A DNA stretch of 32,166 nt from positions 1 to 32,166 of the forward strand of contig JAUYMQ010000100.1 of assembly GCA_030698575.1 (NCBI GenBank), given 5' to 3'. The stretch is from Deltaproteobacteria bacterium (GTDB lineage Bacteria; JAUYMQ01). Below the pieces are notes generated by a model that saw only the letters and a program-made list of their open reading frames with translations, had not been told where the DNA came from and did no database searches. The stretch's first letter is position 1; every line of letters starts with the position of its first letter. Shown here piece by piece: positions 20,699 to 29,257 of this stretch. Made by a program: the position numbers and the translations under genes.

Positions 20699-22681
20699 CT
20701 AGTCCGACGATTGGACCAGCGCTGTTCGAGCCGGAGACGCATCTGGGAGCGAGAGGCTGACTTCCTCGATCAGCGCGCGAATGTAGCGCGAGGGGACAGC
20801 GAAGTTGAGCCCGGTCAATGCGACCTCTTCCGATTCACGAACGATGAAGGTGTTGATGCCGACGACCTCTCCCTGGAGGTTGAGCAGCGGGCCACCGGAA
20901 TTGCCGGGATTGATGGAAACGTCGGTCTGAAGGAAGTCCACGCCGTTGCGCATACGGCGGGTGGAGCTGATGATCCCCTTTGTGACCGTGTGCATGAGCC
21001 CCATGGGCGCGCCGATGGCGATCACGTCGTCCCCGGCGCGCAGCGGCGCCGCCGCGACGTAAAGGAAGGGGAGATCGCGCCCGCCCGTCCGCAGGATCGC
21101 CAGATCGCTCAGACGATCTTGCGACAGGATCCGCGCGCGCCGGCTCCCGTGCTCGGGAACACTCACCATGATCTTGTGGGCCCCCTCGATGACGTGAAGA
21201 TTGGTGACGACGATGCCGTCGGGACGGATGAGGGCGCCCGATCCGTAGGCCCGCTTTCCATCGCCGAGCTGAGCGGTGATCATGACGACGGCGCGCTCGC
21301 TGCGCGAAACGACCGCAGGCAACGAGCCGGGTTCGGTCGCTTCGGGGACGTACACCGAAGCCGGCCGTGTCTGGATGTCGAGCTGCAGCGGATCGTCGTC
21401 GTCCTCGAGGCGAAAACTGGTTGCCAGGCGGGTCAGCTCCGAACGCACCTCATCGAAGACGCCGTCGCCTGCGATGCCGAGCAGGAGATAGCGCTGTCCG
21501 CCCGCCACGTAGCAGGTGATGAGGAAGCTTTTCCGGCCATCCTCAAGCGAAACGGAGACAACCTCCTGGGCGCCGATCAGCCCGCCCGCCGACACGCTCT
21601 GCTCCTGGTAAACGGTCGGTTCGCGGCCGAGGGCCTTCAAGCGGCTCGCGCTTTCCGAAAGACACGCCTCCGCACTCCCCGTGTTTTCCTCAACAAGCAC
21701 GATCATCCGCGCAAACCCGTCCGCGCGCACGAGTTCGAGATCGGCTTCCGGCTGACCCGCGATCGGGCGGGGCGCTCCGAGCCCGTGCCAGTCGTCGTTC
21801 GGCCGGCGAAGCGTGTAGCCGTAGGCTGCTCCCTGAAGCAGCCGCTCTTCCTCCCAGCGGCTGATCCCTCGCCATGCGCCGATGATAAGGGAAGTGGAGA
21901 GGATCGCCGCAAGCGAGAGGCCGACCGCCGCGTGCAGGCCGCCCCCGGGACGGAAGGAAGCACGGACCGGGCGGCTCATGAGAACGGTCGCGGCCAGCGC
22001 GGACAGTCCGATGGCCGCCATGCCGCCGGCCAGCGGCGCCCAGGCTGCCTCGAGCGCGGCCCAGGTCATGCCGGCCAGCGCTGAAAGCGAAAGAAGAGCG
22101 AGAAGCACGAGTGCGGCCCGCCTCGCCCAGGACCGCATGGCAAGGAGCCCGGCGCCGATGACCACCCCCGGAGCGTTCAGCGACAGGAGGCTTGTGGCCA
22201 TAATCCCGGCGGCCACGGCGCGCACACGGCGCTGGACGTCGCGGGGCGTGACATCCTGGAGGCGTATCTTGACCGGGGGAGCGTCGGCGGTGGCGGTCGC
22301 GGCTGCTACCGTCGTCGCCCTGCCCTCCCGCGTCGCGGCTGCCGCCTGCACGTGCTCGATGAGCAGGCGCTGCTCGAGGGCCGGGAGCCAGACCCCGCCG
22401 TCCTGAGAGACGAGATCTTCCCAATCTACCCGTTCCTCGCCCATCCACTTCATGAGGCCGGCGAGCGGGACGGGCCCGAAAACGCCGGTGGTCACCTCGA
22501 CGAACCAGCGATCGCGGGCGGGCTCGTCATCGGGAGGGATCTCACCCGCGCCGCCGAAGCGCTCGGGCGCCCGCGGATCGAAGATCGTCCGGCAAAAGGG
22601 GCAGCGAGCCAGGGCGTCGGGCGCGAGCGACTCGTCGGCCGTCTCCCAGCTGGCGTCACAGGCTGGACAGTGAGGTGTCAT
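20699..22681 (-). CDS. Membrane-anchored trypsin-like (HtrA-type) serine protease with N-terminal zinc ribbon and GYF-like segment
   Basis: N-term CPACDASW...CPFCRTIFD; RWFVEVTTGVFGPVPLAGLMKWMGEERVDWEDLVSQDGGVWLPA; several hydrophobic segments; protease YGSGALIRPDGIVVTNLHVI / LSDLAIL / DVSINPGNSGGPLLNLQGEVVGIN. No PDZ domain after the protease. Confidence 0.9.
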   Translation of the reverse strand: MTPHCPACDASWETADESLAPDALARCPFCRTIFDPRAPERFGGAGEIPPDDEPARDRWFVEVTTGVFGPVPLAGLMKWMGEERVDWEDLVSQDGGVWLPALEQRLLIEHVQAAAATREGRATTVAAATATADAPPVKIRLQDVTPRDVQRRVRAVAAGIMATSLLSLNAPGVVIGAGLLAMRSWARRAALVLLALLSLSALAGMTWAALEAAWAPLAGGMAAIGLSALAATVLMSRPVRASFRPGGGLHAAVGLSLAAILSTSLIIGAWRGISRWEEERLLQGAAYGYTLRRPNDDWHGLGAPRPIAGQPEADLELVRADGFARMIVLVEENTGSAEACLSESASRLKALGREPTVYQEQSVSAGGLIGAQEVVSVSLEDGRKSFLITCYVAGGQRYLLLGIAGDGVFDEVRSELTRLATSFRLEDDDDPLQLDIQTRPASVYVPEATEPGSLPAVVSRSERAVVMITAQLGDGKRAYGSGALIRPDGIVVTNLHVIEGAHKIMVSVPEHGSRRARILSQDRLSDLAILRTGGRDLPFLYVAAAPLRAGDDVIAIGAPMGLMHTVTKGIISSTRRMRNGVDFLQTDVSINPGNSGGPLLNLQGEVVGINTFIVRESEEVALTGLNFAVPSRYIRALIEEVSLSLPDASPARTALVQSSD

Positions 22682-22804
22682 TCCGTCCGTGCATCCGCGC
22701 GAAAGGTTCCGGGGGGACAGGGAATACGTTTCAGAGGTTATCGGCGGAGTTGCGGGCGGGGTTGAGGGCTGGGTTGCCGGACCGGATTGCGGGAGGTGAG
22801 GGTT

Positions 22805-23398
22805 TCAGCGGGAGAGCGCCTTCTCCCACCGGATACGGCAGGGGTAGCGCTCGAGGCCGGGCTTCCAGGCAGCCATTTCAAGCTCCGTGGCGGAGCCGCC
22901 GGCCAGCTCGACGGTCTTGTTCAGGAAGCCCTGCGCGATGAGATAGAGCGGGTAGGGAAGATCGGGAAAATCCTCGATGTCCATGTCGACATAGTTCGAG
23001 TCCTGCGGCGCCGCCGCCTTTGGCGGTATTGCATAGTTCACCTTGCCGAAGTTGAAGCAGTTCTTCCAGAAGACGGGAAAGAGCTTCAGGGTCGCCGCTG
23101 GATCGCCCGGCTTCAGATACATGCTGTAGGGGCCCATGAGCAAGGAGGAGGCCATGAACTGCCCCATTCCGCGAGCGGCGTCGTCCTGCGCGTTAGAGAG
23201 CTTGTTGAAGATGACGTCGAGCGTGCGCTCGTAAACTTCGTAGGGATACCAGGAGCTGGGGAGAATGTAGGACATAACGACTTCACGGATCTCGGGCGAG
23301 AATTCCTCGAGCAGGCTCTCGTCCTTGGCGCGCCGCAGGATTCGAACATGCTGGGCGACCAGCGTTCCCTTGGCCTTGCGAGGCTCCCGTTCTGCCAT
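22805..23398 (-). CDS. Hypothetical protein (197 aa)
   Basis: MAEREPRKAKGTLVAQHVRILRRAKDESLLEEFSPEIREVVMSYILPSSWYPYEVYERTLDVIFNKL...; the layout loosely recalls myxobacterial DUF2378/TIGR02265-type proteins, unverified. Confidence 0.7.
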   Translation of the reverse strand: MAEREPRKAKGTLVAQHVRILRRAKDESLLEEFSPEIREVVMSYILPSSWYPYEVYERTLDVIFNKLSNAQDDAARGMGQFMASSLLMGPYSMYLKPGDPAATLKLFPVFWKNCFNFGKVNYAIPPKAAAPQDSNYVDMDIEDFPDLPYPLYLIAQGFLNKTVELAGGSATELEMAAWKPGLERYPCRIRWEKALSR

Positions 23399-23487
23399 CC
23401 CCTCACCTCTCGTGGATACTCTCGATCCATCGGTCCGGAAGGGGCAGGGCTTGAGCGGGCGAGGCGGGAGGGGGCACTGGAGGGGGG

Positions 23488-24165
23488 TCAGTTCGTGGCG
23501 GGCTCGGCCTGGGCTGTACCGGCCTCTGTCAACCCGGAGTCGGAGAACTTCGCAAGATCTTCGCCGATGCGGGTGGCCACACTGTCGCAAATCGCCAACA
23601 TCTGTCCATGCAGGAGTCCCCGGATCGGGCCGTAGACGAGTCCTCCCGTCCAGACGGGGATCTTCTGGAGCCCCTGGTTGCGGACCTGCTCGTGACTCGA
23701 CTCAACCAGGAGCTTGCCCGTCCTTCCATCATAAATCTTCACGCGCATCCCGACGCGGGCCACGGATTGGATCAGGTAATAGCTTCGGTCCCGGGCGAAG
23801 AGTTCGGGCTGGATCACGAGGTCCGCAGCCAGCGCCTGTCCGGCGCGGGCCATCTCCGCCTCGCCCTCGACCGGCCCTTCGCTGAGCGGAATCGCGCGAT
23901 CAACGCGCGGAAGGGAAATTAACTGATAGGCGTCTTGCGGGATTTTCATCGCGAGGCACCCGCGAACTTCTTCCAGGAGGTCGTAGCTGAAGTCGGGCAC
24001 TTCCTCCCCTTCAGCGGGGCTCGCCGGAATCACGGGAAGCAGCACCGCGCGCCACGGCGGTGGCCCGGAAGGATTGCCGGTTTTCAGGTAAACCGGTTCC
24101 GAGGCGCACCCTGCCGCCAAGAGCGCCAGCACCGCGAGCGCGGTGGTGGTTCCGGAACGCGTCAT
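23488..24165 (-). CDS. Hypothetical lipoprotein
   Basis: MTRSGTTTALAVLALLAAGCASEPVY lipobox; 225 aa; start overlaps the upstream gene stop by 4 nt (translational coupling). Confidence 0.8.
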   Translation of the reverse strand: MTRSGTTTALAVLALLAAGCASEPVYLKTGNPSGPPPWRAVLLPVIPASPAEGEEVPDFSYDLLEEVRGCLAMKIPQDAYQLISLPRVDRAIPLSEGPVEGEAEMARAGQALAADLVIQPELFARDRSYYLIQSVARVGMRVKIYDGRTGKLLVESSHEQVRNQGLQKIPVWTGGLVYGPIRGLLHGQMLAICDSVATRIGEDLAKFSDSGLTEAGTAQAEPATN

Positions 24166-24953
24166 CTAACGCCCCCCGCCCCACTTGCGAGGGCCCCGCC
24201 GTCCCCTTCGACCTCCGCTGCCTTCTCCAGGCTTCCGCCCGTTTCATCGAGGGGCTCCGGGATGGTCTCGAGGAGTTTGCGAACCGCCACGTCGGCGGTG
24301 CGGCGGTAGGCCGCGGGCAGGTCCTTGTTCTTCGGCTCCTCCATCCAGATGTCAGCGACGAAAAGATTGATGAACATCCCTCCCCGCGCTCCTTCCCACA
24401 GCCGCCCCGACCAAAGCACGTCGCCGGTGCTCGCCTCGACCAGTCGGAACGTCCCCTCGTAAACTGTGTGGGAGTAGACGTAGAGCGTCATGTTGCGGGT
24501 GCGTTTCACGTCGCAGTAGAGCAGTACTTCGGCGCCCGTGATTCTGCCGAGCGTGTCCGGGTTCATGCCGGGGATCTTGTCGGGCGTGATTCCCGCCTCC
24601 GCAAGCCGCCCGTCGACGTCCGCGAGCGGCACGACGCCGTAGCTGCGCAGCCGGCTGAGCGCCAGATCGAAGCTCGCGCGGAGCGTGTCGATGGCCTCCT
24701 CGCGCTCGGCGTTCGTGCCCTGCTCGGCGACAAAGGGAAGCACGGCGATCCTGCCCTGGCTGGTCTGCATGCGATCCTGCGCGCCGCCCACCGTGACGCT
24801 CGACTCGTAAAAGGGAAGCGGATAGATGCGATGGGCCCACTCCCAGCTGCAGCCGGGCAGGGCGAAAAGGAGAATCAGGATCGAGATGACGAGCGCGGGT
24901 CGCGGAGCGATAGCGGCGCGATCTGAGTCGGGTGTGGCGTGGGGGGAGGGCAT
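24162..24953 (-). CDS. DUF799/GNA1162-like lipoprotein
   Basis: Signal/lipobox (LVISILILLFALPGCSWEW); GRIAVLPFVAEQ...GVVPLADVDGRLAEAGI...ITGAEVLLYCDVKRTRN...TFRLVEASTGDVLWSGRLWEG. Confidence 0.75.
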   Translation of the reverse strand: MPSPHATPDSDRAAIAPRPALVISILILLFALPGCSWEWAHRIYPLPFYESSVTVGGAQDRMQTSQGRIAVLPFVAEQGTNAEREEAIDTLRASFDLALSRLRSYGVVPLADVDGRLAEAGITPDKIPGMNPDTLGRITGAEVLLYCDVKRTRNMTLYVYSHTVYEGTFRLVEASTGDVLWSGRLWEGARGGMFINLFVADIWMEEPKNKDLPAAYRRTADVAVRKLLETIPEPLDETGGSLEKAAEVEGDGGALASGAGGVR

Positions 24954-25038
24954 AGGGCGCGGAGTCTAGGCGATAGGGTGCCTCGGTGTCAACGGACCTC
25001 CTTGATCTACCCCGCAGGGCCTTCTATTCTCCCCCAGC

Positions 25039-26712
25039 ATGAAGCGCGCATTGCTATTCTCCGCCCTCCTCCTGCTGGCCGACGCCTTTTCGCTGCCCGT
25101 GCCCGCGCTCGTTTTCGCTGCCACCGATGACGTGCCTGAATCGCTTCGTGAGGCAGGCGAAGCGCTGGGCCGGGAGGTTCCGGAGTCGCCGAAGGAGGGC
25201 GAAGATGAAGCGGCGCCCGCCCGGGCAGTTCCGCCCGAGGTGCAGGCGATTCTCTCCAAGGGGAACCGCTTCTATGCTCTGGGAGATTACGACGCCGCCC
25301 GGGTGCAGTATCTCGAGGCAATCAGAAAGGATCCGGGATCTCCCGAGGGCCACTACGGGCTCGGGATGACCTACCTCGCGCTGGGCGATGTGAACGCGGC
25401 GATCATCGCCTGGCGACGAGCCGGCGGGGTCGATTCGGTGACTGCGGGGCTGTTCGACGAGTTCCGGAGTTTCCGCTCCGCGCGCGACGCGGTGCAATCG
25501 CAGCTCATGGCCACCCGCCGAAGCCAGGCTGAGGCGGTGGCGCGCGAGGAGCAGCCGGTGAGCGAGCGCTACGTGGGGCGCGGCGCGAGCGGGCTCTTCG
25601 ATTCATCCAACCGGGCCATGCTTGGGCGCCTCGACATTCCGCCGGAAGAGGAGACGGATACCCGGGCGCAGGATGGCGAGCTTCCTCCGCTGGGCAACAC
25701 CGCCTTTCCCCCGCCCCCGGATGCCGTCGCCGGGGAAGATCTTGCTCAGGAGCAGCTCCCGAGAGCCGCCACGGAAATGCCGCTCTCGGTTCAGAACGTG
25801 CCCGACACGCCGCGACCCGGGGGGCCGGCGCCTCCGGCCGTCGCCGCTCTCAGCCCCGAGCAGGCCGCCGACCCGAAGGCGCGGGGCATCTACTATGTCC
25901 AGACCGGAAACGATCAGGGCGCGGTGACCGCCTTCGAGGAGGTCCTGGCCACGGACCCGCGCGACAGCGATGCACTGAGCTACCTGGCCGGGCTCTATCT
26001 GGCGGGCGGGCGCGCCGACGATGCGGAAGGGGCCTACAAGCGCCTCGCCCGGCTCGAGCCGGCCTCGAGCGTGCCTCTCACCAACCTGGGAGGTCTGTAC
26101 TTGAATCTCGGCCGATTCGATGAGGCATCGACGACGCTCCAGGAGGCGCTGCGGCTCGACCCGTCGGATTCGCTGGCCATCAACAACCTGGCGGGCGTCT
26201 ACTACAAGACGGGCCGTGTCGATGACGCCGTCCGCGAGCTTAATCGGGCCATCGAGATCAATCCGGAGGATCTGAACTCACATAACAACCTGGCGGGCAT
26301 CTACTACCGCCAGGAAAGATTCGAGAAGGCCATCGAGGAGCTGCAGAGAATCCTGTCTCTCGATCCCTCGCACGCTGTTGCTGCCGCGAACCTCGAGGAA
26401 GCCTACAAGCGCAAGCGTGAGTTCGAGTCCGCCCGCAGTGAGCGGAAAATGCGGGCGCGCCAGATCGTGCTCCCTTCCGAGGAGGAAGCGAAGGCCGTTC
26501 GCGCGGAGATTCAGGACGGAAATGACTTCGTGCGGCTCGCCCGCGAGCGGAGTATCGATCAGACGGCGGCGAAAGGCGGCGATCTCGGTTTCTTCGACAA
26601 GGGCGATCTGGACAGCGAGGCGGAGGAAGCCATCCGCAAGCTCGCCCCCGGCGAGATCTCCGGTGTGGTGAAAACCCCCGGCGGCTACAGCATTTTTCAG
26701 CGGCTCGACTGA
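25039..26712 (+). CDS. Exported TPR-repeat protein with C-terminal parvulin-like domain
   Basis: Signal peptide-like N-terminus; multiple TPRs (SSVPLTNLGGLYLNLGRFDEASTTLQEALRLDPSDSLAINNLAGVYYKTGRVDDAVRELNRAIEINPEDLNSHNNLAGIYYRQERFEKAIEELQRILSLDPS); C-terminus RARQIVLPSEEEAKAVRAEIQDGNDFVRLARERSIDQTAAKGGDLGFFDKGDLDSEAEEAIRKLAPGEISGVVKTPGGYSIFQRL. Confidence 0.9.
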   Translation: MKRALLFSALLLLADAFSLPVPALVFAATDDVPESLREAGEALGREVPESPKEGEDEAAPARAVPPEVQAILSKGNRFYALGDYDAARVQYLEAIRKDPGSPEGHYGLGMTYLALGDVNAAIIAWRRAGGVDSVTAGLFDEFRSFRSARDAVQSQLMATRRSQAEAVAREEQPVSERYVGRGASGLFDSSNRAMLGRLDIPPEEETDTRAQDGELPPLGNTAFPPPPDAVAGEDLAQEQLPRAATEMPLSVQNVPDTPRPGGPAPPAVAALSPEQAADPKARGIYYVQTGNDQGAVTAFEEVLATDPRDSDALSYLAGLYLAGGRADDAEGAYKRLARLEPASSVPLTNLGGLYLNLGRFDEASTTLQEALRLDPSDSLAINNLAGVYYKTGRVDDAVRELNRAIEINPEDLNSHNNLAGIYYRQERFEKAIEELQRILSLDPSHAVAAANLEEAYKRKREFESARSERKMRARQIVLPSEEEAKAVRAEIQDGNDFVRLARERSIDQTAAKGGDLGFFDKGDLDSEAEEAIRKLAPGEISGVVKTPGGYSIFQRLD

Positions 26713-26760
26713 GATCCGGCGCTCACCCCTCCGCCACGCCGGGCTTGCCCCCAAACTGTA

Positions 26761-26789
26761 TTGATCCAGAACCACTGCGGGTGTATAAA
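26761..26789 (+). promoter_or_regulatory. Sigma70-type promoter candidate
   Basis: TTGATC - 17 nt - TATAAA. Confidence 0.5.
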
Positions 26790-26803
26790 ATCCGCCATAC
26801 CAC

Positions 26804-26831
26804 GCGCCCCCTCCCGGGAGCGCTGTTTTTT
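26804..26831 (+). terminator. Terminator-like hairpin with T-run, possibly ending the TPR gene transcript
   Basis: GCGCCCCCTCCCGGGAGCGCTGTTTTTT: arms GCGC...TCCC / GGGAGCGC with a bulge, then T6. Confidence 0.4.
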
Positions 26832-26857
26832 CCTGCCCGAATCCCCCCCCCCGCTCT

Positions 26858-26874
26858 GCCCAAATATTGGGCGG
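26858..26874 (+). promoter_or_regulatory. NtrC-like dyad (possible sigma-54 enhancer site)
   Basis: TGCCCAAATATTGGGCG, arms GCCCAA/TTGGGC; partial match to an NtrC-type TGCACC-N5-GGTGCA pattern; about 110 nt upstream of the -12 element. Confidence 0.3.
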
Positions 26875-26969
26875 TGACTCAAATTTCATCACGGTACCCG
26901 GTGGTGCGCGGCGGTCGTGCGGTACACGAAACCGCGGCCAAGCCGGAAGAATCGACAAGCGGCAGACAT

Positions 26970-26985
26970 CGGCACGCTTCTTGCT
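26970..26985 (+). promoter_or_regulatory. Sigma-54 (RpoN) promoter candidate of the porin gene
   Basis: CGGCACGCTTCTTGCT: -24 GG (26971-26972) and -12 GC (26983-26984) with 10 nt between; 94 nt from the -12 GC to the ATG at 27079. Confidence 0.75.
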
Positions 26986-27078
26986 GAACAGACCGTGTTT
27001 TGCACCGGGAGCCGCCGGGGAGCGCGTGACGAGTGTGTCGACGCCTGAATCCACGGGAAGCCAAGGGGAGGAGATTCA

Positions 27079-28497
27079 ATGGAGACGCTCGGAAAGGCAA
27101 CGATCGGAAGCGCAATGAAGGCGTTTCGCCGGGGGGTCGTCGTTGCAACCAGCTTGGCGACGACCGCCGTTCTTGTTCCAGCCGCGTGGGCCGGTGATCC
27201 GTCGAACACCGAGATGGTCAAAGAGTTCCAGAACATGAAGAGCGAGATCCGGGCGCTCCAGCAGAAAACCAACACCCTGGAACTGCGGAACGCGGAGAAG
27301 GACAGCCAGATCAAGTCGCTCGAGGGCCAGGTGCAGAAGACGAACGAGGATCTCACCGGCATGTCGGCCTACAACTTCGTAAAAGACGTCGAGGTTTCCG
27401 GCTACGTTTCGACCATCTTCACGGACACGCTGACAAACCCGAGCGATCAGACACGGCGGCTCGGCGTGTTCGAGACCAACTCGCACAGCTTCAACAACTC
27501 GGCCTTCAAGCTGGTGTTCGAGAAGCCGACCTCGAACGAGAGCCGGGCCGGCTTCCGCGTGGACATTCTGAGCGGCGAGACGGGACGCCTTCTCGGAAAC
27601 GCTACCTCGGACGTTCCCACTGGAAGCACGGGGCTCGACGACTTCGAACTGGAGCAGGCCTACGTGACCTACAAGGCCGACCTCGGCGACGGGCTCGACA
27701 TCTACGCCGGCAAGTTCGTGACGCTCCTCGGCGCGGAGGTCATCGAGAGCCCGCTCAACTACAACATCAGCCGATCCATTCTCTTCGGCTTCGCGATTCC
27801 CTTTACGCATACCGGCATTCGCGCGACCTATCCCCTCACCGACAAGATCAGCGTAACGGCGGGCGTGAACAACGGCTGGGACAACAACGATGACCTGAAC
27901 CACGGCTACAGCTATGAGGGCCAGGTGGCCTGGTCGCCGAACGACGACTTTTCCCTCTCGGTGAACGGTATCTGGGGACCGGAGCAGGTGGGTATCGAGC
28001 GGCGCAAGCGCGGCGTGGTGGACGTCGTGGCGAACTGGACCCCGACGGACAAGCTGACCTTGATCGGCAACTTCGACTGGGGCCACGAGTCGGGCGTCAC
28101 CGTTACCCACGAGAACATCATCTACGTGACGGAGCCCGACCCCAACGCGGTTCCACCATTCTCCTCCAATATGATCACCGCCGTAGATCAGTCCTATAAC
28201 AGCAAGACGGTGGCCGACTGGTACGGCGGCGCGCTGGTGGCGAACTACCAGTTCACCGACCGGTTCGGGCTTGCAGGCCGCGCCGAGTACTTCGTGGACG
28301 CCGACGGATCGCGCACGGGCTTGTCTCAGGACCTGTGGGAGTTCTCGGTCACTCCCGCCTTCTGGGTGACGCCGAAGCTCCTCGCGCGCCTCGAGTTCCG
28401 CACCGATCATTCGAGCGATAAGTATTTTCTGCAGGGATCCCAGCCGGCCAATCACCAGGAGACGGTGTTCGGCGAAGTTGCATACCTCTTCCCTTGA
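27079..28497 (+). CDS. Outer-membrane porin (putative BBP2/OmpL-like beta-barrel)
   Basis: Signal peptide (KAFRRGVVVATSLATTAVLVPAAWA); N-terminal coiled-coil; DVEVSGYVSTIFTDTL...YAGKFVTLLGAEVIESPLNYNISRSILFGFAIPFTHTGIRATYPLTDKISVTAGVNNGWDNNDD; beta-strand-rich C-terminus ...TVFGEVAYLFP. Confidence 0.87.
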   Translation: METLGKATIGSAMKAFRRGVVVATSLATTAVLVPAAWAGDPSNTEMVKEFQNMKSEIRALQQKTNTLELRNAEKDSQIKSLEGQVQKTNEDLTGMSAYNFVKDVEVSGYVSTIFTDTLTNPSDQTRRLGVFETNSHSFNNSAFKLVFEKPTSNESRAGFRVDILSGETGRLLGNATSDVPTGSTGLDDFELEQAYVTYKADLGDGLDIYAGKFVTLLGAEVIESPLNYNISRSILFGFAIPFTHTGIRATYPLTDKISVTAGVNNGWDNNDDLNHGYSYEGQVAWSPNDDFSLSVNGIWGPEQVGIERRKRGVVDVVANWTPTDKLTLIGNFDWGHESGVTVTHENIIYVTEPDPNAVPPFSSNMITAVDQSYNSKTVADWYGGALVANYQFTDRFGLAGRAEYFVDADGSRTGLSQDLWEFSVTPAFWVTPKLLARLEFRTDHSSDKYFLQGSQPANHQETVFGEVAYLFP

Positions 28498-28502
28498 CCT
28501 GA

Positions 28503-28889
<387 letters not shown>

Positions 28890-28937
28890 TCCGTCGCGAC
28901 ACAACCGAGCGAGGGTGGGCGGTCGAGCCCGCCGCGG

Positions 28938-28963
28938 AAAGGCAGGCCTTCGGGCCTGCCTTT
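28938..28963 (+). terminator. Intrinsic terminator after the first PII gene
   Basis: AAAGGCAGGCC-TTCG-GGCCTGCCTTT perfect 11-bp stem with TTCG tetraloop. Confidence 0.75.
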
Positions 28964-29125
28964 GCTTTGGGCCTCCCAAACCGCTCCGGGAGTTGCCCGG
29001 CCGTCCGTGCGGGGCGTCCCGATGCTGCTTAAAAACTGTGCAGCTGCCTCTGGCCTGCGCAGGGCACACCCGGCGGCCGGCACAAAAAGGTCTTGTAAAT
29101 CAAGAGTTTTTTGGACTTCCGGGTC

Positions 29126-29141
29126 TGGCACGGACATTGCT
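29126..29141 (+). promoter_or_regulatory. Sigma-54 (RpoN) promoter of amt
   Basis: TGGCACGGACATTGCT, full match to TGGCACG-N4-TTGCW; -24 GG 29127-29128, -12 GC 29139-29140. Confidence 0.9.
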
Positions 29142-29257
29142 TTGGGGAGAGCGGGGTTCACATATCTGTTCCAGTCCATCGACCCTCGGGGACGACGAGG
29201 CGGGCCTGGCGCCGGACAATCGAGCCGGAAAGGTCGGGCCCCTGACAGGAGGTAGAC

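Noticed and set aside
20711-22084. 457-aa plus-strand ORF opposite the protease
   Set aside because: Minus-strand trypsin motifs are unambiguous; the plus frame is an antisense artefact.
22740-22804. G-rich quasi-repeats (gttgcgggcggggttgagggctgggttg) downstream of the 197-aa orphan start region
   Set aside because: Irregular, no consistent unit; may be composition only.
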